In this document: positions 1-7,990 of the stretch, one piece after another
Layout: every line of letters begins with the position of its first letter
How positions within the stretch are numbered: position 1 is the stretch's first letter
Made by a program: the position numbers and the translations under genes
Notes under the pieces: model-generated
The model's input: the letters and a program-made list of their open reading frames with translations, nothing else
Databases searched by the model: none
Told to the model about the DNA's origin: nothing
Source: Bacillus nitratireducens
GTDB taxonomy: Bacteria; Bacillota; Bacilli; Bacillales; Bacillaceae_G
Assembly (NCBI RefSeq): GCF_001884135.1
Contig: NZ_MAOC01000090.1
Span: forward strand, 23,868 to 87,867
Direction of reading: 5' to 3'
Length of the DNA stretch: 64,000 nt

Positions 1-433
1 TAGCCAAGTTACTGGCCGCTTAGCGGGGAAAGTTAATGAGAAAACTTTATTTGTTGCGGGTATTATTATTGCGGCTGTTGGCGGTCTGTCGTTACTACTT
101 ACAATCGTATTAGGAATAGGGCTAATCGGTGTTTTATGCTCGCTATTTCTTGTTGTATCAAGTGTTGGGGTTGTATCAACAACCGGCTTCTCGTTAGCGA
201 TGAGAAATCAAAAACAAGCAGCAGGAACAGCATCAGCTTTACTAGGTTTATTACAGTTTATTTCAGGAGCACTTGTAGCACCGCTAGTAGGTATTGGTGG
301 AAGCAATACAGCACTTCCTATGGGTGTTGTTATAGCTCTTTGTGAAATTGGTGCTGTGTTATGTTATTTATTCATGGCAAAAAGAAGTGAAAAGCAGTTT
401 GAACTGCAACAAAGACAAAATTTAGAGGCTTAA
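1..433 (+). CDS. MFS drug efflux transporter, C-terminal part (Bcr/CflA type)
   Basis: The reading frame is open from base 2 to the TAA at 431-433, so the 5' end lies outside the window. About 143 residues are visible. They hold four hydrophobic segments typical of the last helices of a 12-helix major facilitator protein, and end in a charged cytoplasmic tail rich in Lys, Gln and Glu. The stretch with QAAGTASALLG and a Gly-rich helix is characteristic of the Bcr/CflA drug-resistance group, so proton-driven export of a small molecule is likely. The substrate cannot be read from the sequence. A strong terminator follows at once. Confidence 0.8.
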   Translation, partial: SQVTGRLAGKVNEKTLFVAGIIIAAVGGLSLLLTIVLGIGLIGVLCSLFLVVSSVGVVSTTGFSLAMRNQKQAAGTASALLGLLQFISGALVAPLVGIGGSNTALPMGVVIALCEIGAVLCYLFMAKRSEKQFELQQRQNLEA

Positions 434-437
434 TTCA

Positions 438-480
438 TAAAAAGAGCTGATTCAAACATGTTTTGAATCAGCTCTTTTTT
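438..480 (+). terminator. Rho-independent terminator of the MFS gene
   Basis: A 13-14 bp stem (AAAGAGCTGATTCAAA pairing with its complement around CATG) is followed by a run of T. Confidence 0.9.
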
Positions 481-666
481 CATTTCTTTGAAATAACTCA
501 TGCAAAAGTTACTTGCATAAAGTGACGATACTGTGACAAAAATGTGGGTATATATATTAAGAAATCATCTTAAGTACAAAATTTAGGATGTTCTCGGTAT
601 AATAAAACAAGTGGAGATAAAAGAAACTATAATTAGAAGTAGCTGTAGATAAAAGGAGAATTGAAG

Positions 667-1170
667 ATGAAGAAGGTTTTGGGTATTGCTGTAATGGGAG
701 GTATGCTCCTTCTAGCAGGGTGTAATGGAAATAAAGATACGAAAGAACCGAAAGAAAAGGTAGAGCAATCTACTGAACAAACAGAAGAGATGAAAGAATA
801 CCTTGCAGTACATGAAAAATATGATATAAAAATGAACAAAGAAATCAATAAAGCATTACAGTTATTTGAAGTGGCAAAAGAAAAGGGCGGTAAGGAAATA
901 ACGAATGCTAAATATAAGGAAGACGTGCAAAAGGTAACAACGAGCATGTTAGAAGATATTGATCATATACGTAAAGAAATTCGTGTTCCAAAGTCGAAAG
1001 AGCAAGAGCATGAGGTATATGCTGGTTTCTTGGATGAATCGGAACAAGCGATGAAAAAATTACAGAAGTTAGCTAAAGAAGAAGATTCATCGTTGATTCG
1101 TGATATAGAAATTAACTTTGCAACAGCATCCACATACTATAAACGTTTTCAAACAGAGGCCCAAAAATAA
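667..1170 (+). CDS. Putative lipoprotein, unknown function
   Basis: A 167-residue protein with a lipoprotein signal peptide: basic MKK start, hydrophobic core and lipobox LAGC with the lipid-bearing Cys at residue 19. The mature part is very charged and Lys/Glu-rich, predicted mostly helical, with no motif I recognise. The start at 667 is preferred over the TTG at 661 because GGAG ends at 658, eight bases before the ATG but only two before the TTG. A possible -10 (TATAAT at about 599) lies upstream. It is flanked by terminators, so it is a single-gene unit. The role is unknown; a membrane-anchored extracellular helical protein is all that can be said. Confidence 0.8.
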   Translation: MKKVLGIAVMGGMLLLAGCNGNKDTKEPKEKVEQSTEQTEEMKEYLAVHEKYDIKMNKEINKALQLFEVAKEKGGKEITNAKYKEDVQKVTTSMLEDIDHIRKEIRVPKSKEQEHEVYAGFLDESEQAMKKLQKLAKEEDSSLIRDIEINFATASTYYKRFQTEAQK

Positions 1171-1199
1171 CCTTGCGCATGCGCAAGGTTATTTTTTCT
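1169..1199. terminator. Bidirectional terminator between convergent genes
   Basis: AACCTTGCGC and its complement form a perfect hairpin flanked by A and T runs, between the lipoprotein gene and the convergent small membrane protein. Confidence 0.85.
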
Positions 1200-1404
1200 T
1201 CTTACCATCTCCGTCTTCATCCTCGGATACCAATACCTTCTGTTCTTCGTGAAATTCCGAAATTGTTTGTCCAGTAATATTATCGAATGGAGTATAAAAA
1301 GAAGTGATACGTTTCTTCTTAATGAAGAGTTTGTAGAAGCCGATGGTTACGAGTATGACAATTGTTAATGGCAATCCTATGGTGGCTAGAAGTAAGGGAT
1401 CCAT
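1189..1404 (-). CDS. Small single-pass membrane protein (DUF3951-like)
   Basis: A 71-residue protein starting at the ATG 1404-1402, which has AAAGGAG eight bases upstream; the longer open frame to 1473 lacks a ribosome binding site. One membrane helix covers roughly residues 5-25, followed by a basic FIKKKR stop-transfer patch and an acidic then Lys-rich cytoplasmic tail. Size and layout fit the small Bacillus DUF3951 family, an assignment from memory. No function is known to me. The 3' end shares its terminator with the convergent lipoprotein gene. Confidence 0.7.
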   Translation of the reverse strand: MDPLLLATIGLPLTIVILVTIGFYKLFIKKKRITSFYTPFDNITGQTISEFHEEQKVLVSEDEDGDGKKKK

Positions 1405-1575
1405 CTTATAAACTCCTTTAAAGTAATTAATTTTATTATAGGTTAAAGTAGTGACTTTAAGAAATAATACCATTAAAAACTGATTTTTCTAAATATATCC
1501 AATTTGATTGACTTTTCTTTTTTTCAGAATTATAATTCGAAATATACAATTTGAACCAAATAATAATATAGCAAT

Positions 1576-1684
1576 TTACTTATCCAGAGAGGTAGAGGGA
1601 CTGGCCCTATGACACCTCAGCAGCGGGTTCTGTAGTAGGAACACCGTGCTAATTCCAGCAAGCAAGGCTTGAAAGATAAGTGAT
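1576..1684 (+). ncRNA. SAM-I (S-box) riboswitch aptamer
   Basis: The sequence carries the S-box landmarks: CTTATCCAGAGAGG at the 5' side, GGGACTGGCCC, ACACCTCAGCAGCGG, and GAAAGATAAG closing the P1 stem with CTTATC. A terminator lies immediately downstream. When S-adenosylmethionine is bound, transcription should stop at 1700-1740; when methionine/SAM is scarce, the peptide ABC transporter operon that follows is expressed. Family identity is by motif recognition; a covariance-model search would confirm it. Confidence 0.95.
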
Positions 1685-1699
1685 GGGCATAGTTTTATT

Positions 1700-1741
1700 A
1701 AGCCTTGATCTTATTTTTTAAGATCAAGGCTTTTTGTGTTT
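1700..1741 (+). terminator. Expression-platform terminator of the S-box riboswitch
   Basis: AAGCCTTGATCTT and its exact complement around an A/T loop, followed by a T-rich tract. The SAM-responsive switch decides between this stem and an antiterminator. Confidence 0.9.
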
Positions 1742-1761
1742 TAAGAAGTGGAGAAGGAGTA

Positions 1762-1818
1762 ATGGGAACAAATATGTCAATAAAACAAAGTAAATTCATT
1801 TGTTTAGGGGGGTATTGA
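1762..1818 (+). CDS. 18-codon upstream ORF in the leader of the peptide transporter operon
   Basis: An ATG preceded by GAAGGAG at a good distance opens an 18-codon frame that ends in TGA at 1816-1818, one base before the GTG of the first permease gene. Its last codons contain the G-run that serves as ribosome binding site for that permease. It could translationally couple the permease to the leader. It may equally be chance; the peptide resembles nothing I know. Confidence 0.4.
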   Translation: MGTNMSIKQSKFICLGGY

Positions 1819-1819
1819 A

Positions 1820-2737
1820 GTGTATGTTATTAAAAAACTATCGGTTATGGTATTTACACTATGGGTTATTACGACAGTAACATTTTTAATTATGCATATT
1901 ATTCCAGGGGATCCATTTTCGTCAGATGCGAAAATCTTTCCTGAAGAAGTGATACAAAACATGAGAGCGAAGTATCACCTTGATGAACCGTTATGGAATC
2001 AGTATGTTGCTTATTTGGATGGGGTAGTTCATTTTGATTTTGGTGAATCTGTTCAATCGACAGGTCAAGGTGTATCGGAAATTATAACAACCGGTTTTGG
2101 ACCGTCAGCAATTATTGGTTTACAAGCACTTGTTATTTCATTGTTAGTCGGAATTGCCGCAGGTACATTTGCCGCGCTATATCATGGGAAAGTGATTGAT
2201 TATAGTGTGAGCTTGCTTGCGATTCTCGGTATTTCCATTCCTAGTTTTATTTTAGCGCCACTCTTTATACAAGTATTCGCCATCCAATTTGAATTACTAC
2301 CAGTGGCGTCTTGGGGAACCTTCGAGCATACTGTATTACCTTCCTTCGCATTAGCGTTAGGACCAATCGCGGTTATTACAAGGTTTGTTCGCTCTAATAT
2401 GATTGAAGTGTTGCAGAGTGATTATATTAAGCTAGCGAGAGCGAAAGGTATACCAATTAAGAAAATCATTATAAGACATGCTCTTCGAAATGCAATTGTT
2501 CCGGTACTTACATTTGTTGGCCCATTAATGGCTGGACTTTTAACAGGAACTTTCGTTATTGAAAAAATATTTTCAATTCCTGGTTTAGGAAAATATTTTG
2601 TAGATAGTATTTTTAACCGAGATTATCCGGTAATTATGGGAACAACCATTTTCTATAGTTCGCTATTAATTGTATGTATTTTTATTACAGATATCATTCA
2701 TCGTATTGTTGATCCGCGTATTCGTTCTATTACGTAA
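1820..2737 (+). CDS. Peptide ABC transporter permease (OppB/DppB family)
   Basis: A 305-residue inner-membrane permease with six predicted helices. The binding-protein-dependent transport domain fills the last two thirds, with the EAA-type loop near residues 208-225 (DYIKLARAKGIP), the coupling site for the ATPase. The N-terminal LIMHIIPGDPF and the C-terminal DPRIRS are hallmarks of the OppB/DppB/NikB family. The GTG start is chosen from GGGGGG seven bases upstream. It is the first structural gene of a five-gene operon under the S-box riboswitch, 16 bases ahead of the second permease. The control suggests import of methionine or a methionine-yielding peptide; the substrate is inferred, not seen. 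Confidence 0.92.
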   Translation: MYVIKKLSVMVFTLWVITTVTFLIMHIIPGDPFSSDAKIFPEEVIQNMRAKYHLDEPLWNQYVAYLDGVVHFDFGESVQSTGQGVSEIITTGFGPSAIIGLQALVISLLVGIAAGTFAALYHGKVIDYSVSLLAILGISIPSFILAPLFIQVFAIQFELLPVASWGTFEHTVLPSFALALGPIAVITRFVRSNMIEVLQSDYIKLARAKGIPIKKIIIRHALRNAIVPVLTFVGPLMAGLLTGTFVIEKIFSIPGLGKYFVDSIFNRDYPVIMGTTIFYSSLLIVCIFITDIIHRIVDPRIRSIT

Positions 2738-2753
2738 GGAGGGGAATGTTTAA

Positions 2754-3758
2754 ATGGGGGCTTATGAAATTAATGACCAGTTATTAACGAATGAAGAGAA
2801 AAAAGAATTAACGATAAATAAAGATCAGCAAACGATTAGCCGAAAAAAGGAAGTGTTTCGTAAGTTCATATCAAACCCTATAGCAGTTTTAGGGGCAGTG
2901 ACGTTATTACTAATTATTGTTTTCTCGCTTATTGGCGAAAGTTTAACGTCATTTACTGCGAGTGAACAAGTAAAAGAAGCAACTAATTTACCGCCTAGTA
3001 GTGAGCATTGGTTCGGAACAGATGATTTAGGAAGAGACATATGGGCGCGTACTTGGGCTGGTGGGAAAATTTCACTAACAGTTGGATTGGTAGCAGCAGC
3101 TCTTGATATAGGGCTCGGTGTACTTATCGGAGGGTTCAGTGGATACGTGAGAGGGCGTAATCGTCTTGGAACGTTAATTGATGAGTGGATTATAAGAGGA
3201 ATTGAAGTGTTATACGGTATCCCATATTTATTAATTGTTATTTTATTATTAATCGTTATGAAACCAGGACTTTTTACAATTATAATCGCCCTTGCGTTAA
3301 CGGGATGGATTGGCATGGCACGTCTCATTAGAGCGCAAGTCTTATCTTTAAAGCAAAGAGAATTTGTTATCGCAGCAGAGCGATTAGGTACATCTCATAT
3401 GAAAATTATATATGGGCATTTAATTCCAAACTTAACGGGGATTATTATCGTAAATTTATCATTTACAATTCCAGCAGCTATTTTCTCAGAATCATTTTTA
3501 AGCTTTATCGGACTTGGAGTACAATCACCAGCGGCAAGCTGGGGCACGATGACGAACGATGCACTTGGGACGTTACTAAGCGGAGAATGGTGGCAACTAT
3601 TCTTCCCGGCAATCATGATTGCACTCATCATGTTCGCATTTAATGCAATTGGTGATGGTTTGCAAGATGCGATTGATCCGAAAATCGTAAAACGTAATCG
3701 AAAGGAGAAAAAACATGGCACAAATCTTATCTTTAGAAAACGTAACGTTGGCCGTTGA
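2754..3758 (+). CDS. Peptide ABC transporter permease (OppC/DppC family)
   Basis: A 334-residue permease with a charged cytoplasmic N-terminus, a first helix near residues 43-60, the OppC-type HWFGTDDLGRDIW motif, and the coupling loop around LKQREFVIAAERLG. The C-terminal DGLQDAIDPKI is typical of the DppC/NikC branch. AAGGAGGGGA lies upstream of the ATG. Its last 44 bases overlap the following ATPase gene, giving a basic C-terminal extension beyond the usual family end and implying translational coupling. It pairs with the OppB-like protein to form the membrane channel. Confidence 0.92.
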   Translation: MGAYEINDQLLTNEEKKELTINKDQQTISRKKEVFRKFISNPIAVLGAVTLLLIIVFSLIGESLTSFTASEQVKEATNLPPSSEHWFGTDDLGRDIWARTWAGGKISLTVGLVAAALDIGLGVLIGGFSGYVRGRNRLGTLIDEWIIRGIEVLYGIPYLLIVILLLIVMKPGLFTIIIALALTGWIGMARLIRAQVLSLKQREFVIAAERLGTSHMKIIYGHLIPNLTGIIIVNLSFTIPAAIFSESFLSFIGLGVQSPAASWGTMTNDALGTLLSGEWWQLFFPAIMIALIMFAFNAIGDGLQDAIDPKIVKRNRKEKKHGTNLIFRKRNVGR

Positions 3759-4725
3759 AAAAGAGAATAGTAAGCAAGCAATTGTGAAGCATGTTTCCTT
3801 TTCTATTAACGAAGGTGAAATAGTTGCACTTGTCGGAGAAAGTGGTTCAGGGAAAAGTGTTACAGCACAATCAATTATCGGCTTAAATCAAGAGTCAATT
3901 CATATTGATGATGGAAATGTATCTTTCCAATCAAAGGAATTAACTAATTTACAAGAATCAGAATGGAATCAAATTCGCGGGAAAGATATTTCTTTTATCT
4001 TTCAAGACCCGCTTTCATCTTTAAATCCGACGATGAAGGTCGGAAGGCAAATTACAGAAGTAATTTTGCAGCATGAAAAGAAATCGAAGAAAGAGGCAAA
4101 AGAAATTGCAATTAACTTACTAAATGATTTAGGCATACATGAAGCAGAGAAACGCTTTGAACAATACCCGTATCAGTTAAGCGGTGGTATGAGGCAACGT
4201 ATTTGTTTGGCCATTGCGTTTTCATGTCACCCGAAGCTCGTTATTGCAGATGAACCTACAACGGCATTAGATGTAACGATTCAAAAGCAAATTATGGGGT
4301 TATTAAAAGAGCGAAAAGAAAAACAAAATACGAGTATTTTATTAATTACTCACGATTTGGCGCTTGTACGTGAAGTAGCTGACCGGGTGGTAGTTATGTA
4401 CGGGGGCCGTGTTGTTGAAAAAGGGACGATACAAGAAGTAATAGGTTCACCTAAGCATCCGTATACAAAAAGTTTATTACAAGCAATTCCGAATATGGAC
4501 GATTCCGAAAAAGTATTACGTGCTATAGAAGGAACGACACCTTCCATTGAAACGTTAAATAGCTTTGGTTGTCCTTTTGTAAATCGTTGCCCAGAAGCGA
4601 TAAAAGAATGTATTCATCGCTTCCCAGAGAGAACGACATATTCTGAGGAGCATAGCTCACATTGCTGGCAACATATTCTGGAGCATAATAAACCGAAATC
4701 AAAAGAGAAGGTGAATGCCTCATGA
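3715..4725 (+). CDS. Peptide ABC transporter ATP-binding protein (OppD/DppD family)
   Basis: A 336-residue ATPase. Walker A GESGSGKS is at residues 41-48, the signature LSGGMRQR is around 157-164, and Walker B runs into DEPTTALD. The C-terminal oligopeptide-transporter extension has the usual Cys-rich pattern (GCPFVNRCP, later C and HCW), where such proteins can carry an iron-sulfur cluster. It starts inside the upstream permease gene and ends overlapping the next ATPase by four bases (ATGA), so expression is coupled. It energises the importer on the cytoplasmic face together with the OppF-like partner. Confidence 0.93.
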   Translation: MAQILSLENVTLAVEKENSKQAIVKHVSFSINEGEIVALVGESGSGKSVTAQSIIGLNQESIHIDDGNVSFQSKELTNLQESEWNQIRGKDISFIFQDPLSSLNPTMKVGRQITEVILQHEKKSKKEAKEIAINLLNDLGIHEAEKRFEQYPYQLSGGMRQRICLAIAFSCHPKLVIADEPTTALDVTIQKQIMGLLKERKEKQNTSILLITHDLALVREVADRVVVMYGGRVVEKGTIQEVIGSPKHPYTKSLLQAIPNMDDSEKVLRAIEGTTPSIETLNSFGCPFVNRCPEAIKECIHRFPERTTYSEEHSSHCWQHILEHNKPKSKEKVNAS

Positions 4726-5495
4726 CGACAGATTTAATTACTGTTAAGCAAGTAACGAAAACGTATGGAAGTAAACATAAGGAAATCGCAGCGTTAAAAG
4801 ATATATCACTTTCTATCCCAAAAGGAACAACGCTTGGCATTATTGGAGAAAGTGGTTCTGGAAAGACAACACTTGGAAAATTAATTGCTGGAATTGAAAA
4901 GCCAACATCTGGTGAGATTGATTACAACGGTCAAGTTGTTCATAAGCTGAAATCAGCGAATAAACGCAATTTCTTACAGAGAGTACAGTTCATTTTTCAA
5001 GATTCCACAGCTGCATTAAATCCGCGCTGGAAAGTGCGCGATATCGTAACAGAAGGCTATATTTCATTCGGTTTAGGCGATAAAGGATTGAAAGATAAAG
5101 TCGCAGGTGATGCACTAGAGCGTGTTGGATTAGATAGACGATATATTGATCGATATCCACACGAATTTAGCGGAGGACAACGTCAACGTATTGCCATTGC
5201 AAGAGCGCTATTGTGTGAGCCAGAAGTATTAATCCTTGATGAACCAATTTCAGCATTAGATGTTTCATTGCAAATTCAAATTGTACATTTGCTGCAAAAG
5301 ATTCAAAAGGAACAAGGCTATACATACTTATTTATCGCGCACGATTTGCCGATGGTTCACTATTTATGTGAAAAAGTGGCTGTCCTATATAAAGGAGAAC
5401 TTGTTGAATTTGGAAATACGGACGAAGTATTCCGTAATCCACAACATTCTTATACGAAAACATTATTAGCATCAACACCAAAAATTTCAGGTTAA
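4722..5495 (+). CDS. Peptide ABC transporter ATP-binding protein (OppF/DppF family)
   Basis: A 257-residue ATPase with Walker A GESGSGKT near residues 42-49, FSGGQRQR signature, Walker B and DEPISALD. It is shorter than typical OppF proteins (about 310-330 residues) because it lacks the Cys-rich C-terminal extension, resembling NikE-like subunits. The start overlaps the stop of the preceding ATPase (ATGA), a sign of coupled translation. It should form the second nucleotide-binding site of the transporter. Confidence 0.92.
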   Translation: MTTDLITVKQVTKTYGSKHKEIAALKDISLSIPKGTTLGIIGESGSGKTTLGKLIAGIEKPTSGEIDYNGQVVHKLKSANKRNFLQRVQFIFQDSTAALNPRWKVRDIVTEGYISFGLGDKGLKDKVAGDALERVGLDRRYIDRYPHEFSGGQRQRIAIARALLCEPEVLILDEPISALDVSLQIQIVHLLQKIQKEQGYTYLFIAHDLPMVHYLCEKVAVLYKGELVEFGNTDEVFRNPQHSYTKTLLASTPKISG

Positions 5496-5508
5496 AGGGG
5501 AATGTAAA

Positions 5509-7119
5509 ATGAAGAAGTTTTTATTATTTGTCATTATGACCGTATTAGCAATTACTTCTGTCGCTTGCGGTAAGAAAGAGACGCAAAAGGCGAGCGCTGG
5601 TAAGGGAGAGGGAGATCGGTTAGTAACGAATATTAGCAGTGATCCTTATACGCTTGATTCTGCCATTGCGACAGATAGCACGTCGGGTTACATAATTGGA
5701 CAGTTGTTTTCAAGTTTATATACGCAAGATAGTGATGGGAAATATCAAAATGAATTGGCAGAGAAAGAAGAAGTAAATGCTGATGGAACTGAATATACAA
5801 TTCATTTGAAGAAAGATATTAAATGGTCAGATGGTTCTCCTATTACAGCAAGTGATTTTGAGTTCGCATGGAAGCGATTATTAAACCCGAAAACAGGTTC
5901 TATGAATGCGACAGAAATGTATTTTATTAAAGGTGCAGAGGCATATAATACTGGAAAAGGTGAAGAAGGACAAGTTGGTATTCAAGTTGTTGAACCTCAA
6001 ACATTAAAGGTAACACTTGAACACCCAGTTGCTTCTATTAAACAAAAATTAGCAAGTTCATTATTTATTCCATTATCTAAAAAATCAATTGATGATAATA
6101 ATAAATTAAAAACAGATCCAAAAGAGTTAATTACAAACGGACCATTCACATTAAAAGAATGGAAGCATAACCAAGCTATTACAGTACAAAAAAATAAAGA
6201 ATACTATGATAAAAAGGTAACATTAAAAGAAATTGAGTTTCGTATTATTCCAGATTCTAAAACAGCGTACCAATTGTACAAGTCAAAAGAATTAGATTTA
6301 CTAAGTGGTTTACCACAAGAGATGATTGAAAAAGAAAAAGGGAACAAAGAATATAAGCGTGTTGCAGGATTTTCATCTTATATTTATTCGTTTAATGTAG
6401 AAAAAGAGCCGTTTACAAATGCAAAAGTACGTAAAGCATTTTCATTAGCAGTTGATCGTAAGTTTATCGTTGAAAAACTGTATAAAAATAACGCACAAGA
6501 AGCATATGCATTCGTTCCAGAAGGAGCAAAAACACAAGGTGGTCGTGATTTCCGTAAAGAAAAAGGCGATTACGTAAAATTCGATTCAGCAGAAGCGAAA
6601 AAATTATTAGAAGAGGGCATGAAAGAGCAAGGTTGGTCTACATTACCTGAAGTAACATTAAAATTCACTACAGATACACAACATAAAAAAGTAGCAGAAG
6701 CAATGCAAGAAATGTTTAAGAAAAATCTTGGTGTAGATATTAAATTAGAAAATAAAGAGTGGAAGAGTTACATCGACACATATAAGCAAAGTGATTTCCA
6801 ATTAGCTTATATGGGATGGGGCGGCTCTCTATTGGATCCGATTACTAAACTAGATTTATATGCAGGTGATGGTCCAAACAACTATGCAAAATGGCATAAT
6901 AAAGAATTTGATGCATTAATCAAAGAAGCAGAAGTTGAACAAAACGAAGATAAGCGTTTTGACTTATTGCATAAAGCAGAAGATATTATGTTTGATGATA
7001 CACCATTAATCCCAATTATTTTCCCAAGTGCTTCGTATTTACAAAAATCATCAGTATCTGGCGTCCAATTCATTATTGGGTCTAGTCCAGAACTAAGATA
7101 TGCAAAAATAAAGAAGTAG
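5509..7119 (+). CDS. Peptide-binding lipoprotein of the S-box-controlled ABC transporter
   Basis: A 536-residue extracellular solute-binding protein of the OppA/DppA family. The signal peptide ends in a lipobox (SVAC, lipidated Cys20). The mature domain shows the family landmarks: DPYTLDSAIATDS near the start, IKWSDGSPITASDFEFAWKR around residues 104-123, and the C-terminal lobe with DPITKLDLY. It is the last gene of the operon, 13 bases after the OppF-like gene, with a GGGGAA ribosome site. It captures the substrate outside the membrane. Regulation by the SAM riboswitch suggests a ligand that feeds methionine or sulfur supply; that is inference. Confidence 0.93.
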   Translation: MKKFLLFVIMTVLAITSVACGKKETQKASAGKGEGDRLVTNISSDPYTLDSAIATDSTSGYIIGQLFSSLYTQDSDGKYQNELAEKEEVNADGTEYTIHLKKDIKWSDGSPITASDFEFAWKRLLNPKTGSMNATEMYFIKGAEAYNTGKGEEGQVGIQVVEPQTLKVTLEHPVASIKQKLASSLFIPLSKKSIDDNNKLKTDPKELITNGPFTLKEWKHNQAITVQKNKEYYDKKVTLKEIEFRIIPDSKTAYQLYKSKELDLLSGLPQEMIEKEKGNKEYKRVAGFSSYIYSFNVEKEPFTNAKVRKAFSLAVDRKFIVEKLYKNNAQEAYAFVPEGAKTQGGRDFRKEKGDYVKFDSAEAKKLLEEGMKEQGWSTLPEVTLKFTTDTQHKKVAEAMQEMFKKNLGVDIKLENKEWKSYIDTYKQSDFQLAYMGWGGSLLDPITKLDLYAGDGPNNYAKWHNKEFDALIKEAEVEQNEDKRFDLLHKAEDIMFDDTPLIPIIFPSASYLQKSSVSGVQFIIGSSPELRYAKIKK

Positions 7120-7141
7120 GCAATCGCCTACTTCTTTATTT
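7110..7141. terminator. Bidirectional terminator
   Basis: AAAGAAGTAGGC pairs with GCCTACTTCTTT around AATC, overlapping the ends of the convergent binding-protein and YusW-like genes. Confidence 0.85.
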
Positions 7142-7603
7142 TATTTCTCTTTTATATTCTTTTTTCGTTCCATCAGAGAAGACAACTTCTAAATCGAATT
7201 TTTGGTAGTCTTTATCAAGTTTGAACACGTTTACTACTTGATCAATTACTTCTTGGTCAGGAGTATCTTTATCAAATTTTAATTCTTGTAGAAGTGGGCT
7301 TAATTTTGTAATAGCCTCGTCGCCTGTTAATTTTACATCTGCTTTATGGTCTTCAACCTTTGCTTCCATTTTTTTATCGGCTGCTACATTTTTATAATCA
7401 GCTTCGTAGTCTTTCTTCGTATCTTGATAGTCTGCTTTTAAATCAAATTCATTAAAGTTTAGTTTTAAATCTGCAGGAGCCTCTTTTTTTGCTTCTTCAG
7501 TCGTTTTCTTATTAGAAGTTGTATCTTCTTTTGCAGGAGCTTTACATCCTGTTAATGCAGGTACTAGCATAAGTGCTAATAAAGCTGATAGTAAAATTCT
7601 CAT
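7136..7603 (-). CDS. YusW-like lipoprotein
   Basis: A 155-residue protein with lipobox LTGC (Cys20) and a short Lys/Glu/Thr-rich linker. The folded domain starts with LNFNEFDLKADY, contains a repeated YxADYK pattern and ends in FDLEVVFSDGTKKEYKREIK, matching my memory of the YusW-like domain. The start at 7603 has AAGGAGG upstream; the extra 12 codons to 7639 are upstream leader. It probably sits on the outer face of the membrane. No function is established that I know of, and the neighbour pair is convergent rather than co-transcribed. Confidence 0.75.
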   Translation of the reverse strand: MRILLSALLALMLVPALTGCKAPAKEDTTSNKKTTEEAKKEAPADLKLNFNEFDLKADYQDTKKDYEADYKNVAADKKMEAKVEDHKADVKLTGDEAITKLSPLLQELKFDKDTPDQEVIDQVVNVFKLDKDYQKFDLEVVFSDGTKKEYKREIK

Positions 7604-7744
7604 TATAAATTCCTCCTTATGTAACTTCTTTCTATACAAGTTTTTCCTAATTTCATGTAATTATGTATAAACCAAATGAATTATTTACTTAAGGGGGACA
7701 CATGCTTATGTATTAATTAAATTGAAAAAATGGTATGTATATAG

Positions 7745-7945
7745 GCATTTCAAACAATCGGCGAATTATTTCCCGCAACATATGCAGCAAATGGCTATTA
7801 TACAATAATATTTGGAGGAGTTAGTTTAGAGGAAAATATTATTTCATTATTAGTTATTATATTGGTTACACAATTGGTAGCAGTAATTACTGTATCTATA
7901 AAAGGAATAGTAAAGAGAAGAAGTCATGTAGTTAAAGAAGTATAA
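7745..7945 (+). pseudogene. 3' remnant of a membrane permease gene
   Basis: An open frame of 66 codons with no start codon or ribosome site, entered straight after a stop at 7742-7744. It reads like the C-terminus of an ABC-2 or YhgE/DUF3533-type membrane protein: ELFPATYAANGYYTIIFGG, then a long hydrophobic helix and a basic tail KRRSHVVKEV. It is followed by a good terminator, as an intact gene end would be. I take it as the surviving 3' end of a deleted gene. The family assignment is tentative. Confidence 0.55.
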
Positions 7946-7947
7946 AA

Positions 7948-7981
7948 TAAAAAAGGTATCCTTCATGGGATACCTTTTTAC
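7948..7981. terminator. Bidirectional terminator
   Basis: AAAAGGTATCC and GGATACCTTTTT pair around TTCATG; it serves the permease remnant and the convergent binding-protein gene. Confidence 0.85.
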
Positions 7982-7990
7982 TAGCGTTTA

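Noticed and set aside
4722-5495. Truncation of the OppF-like gene by frameshift
   Set aside because: The frame ends cleanly 13 bases before the next gene and all ATPase motifs are present; short NikE-like forms are normal in this family.
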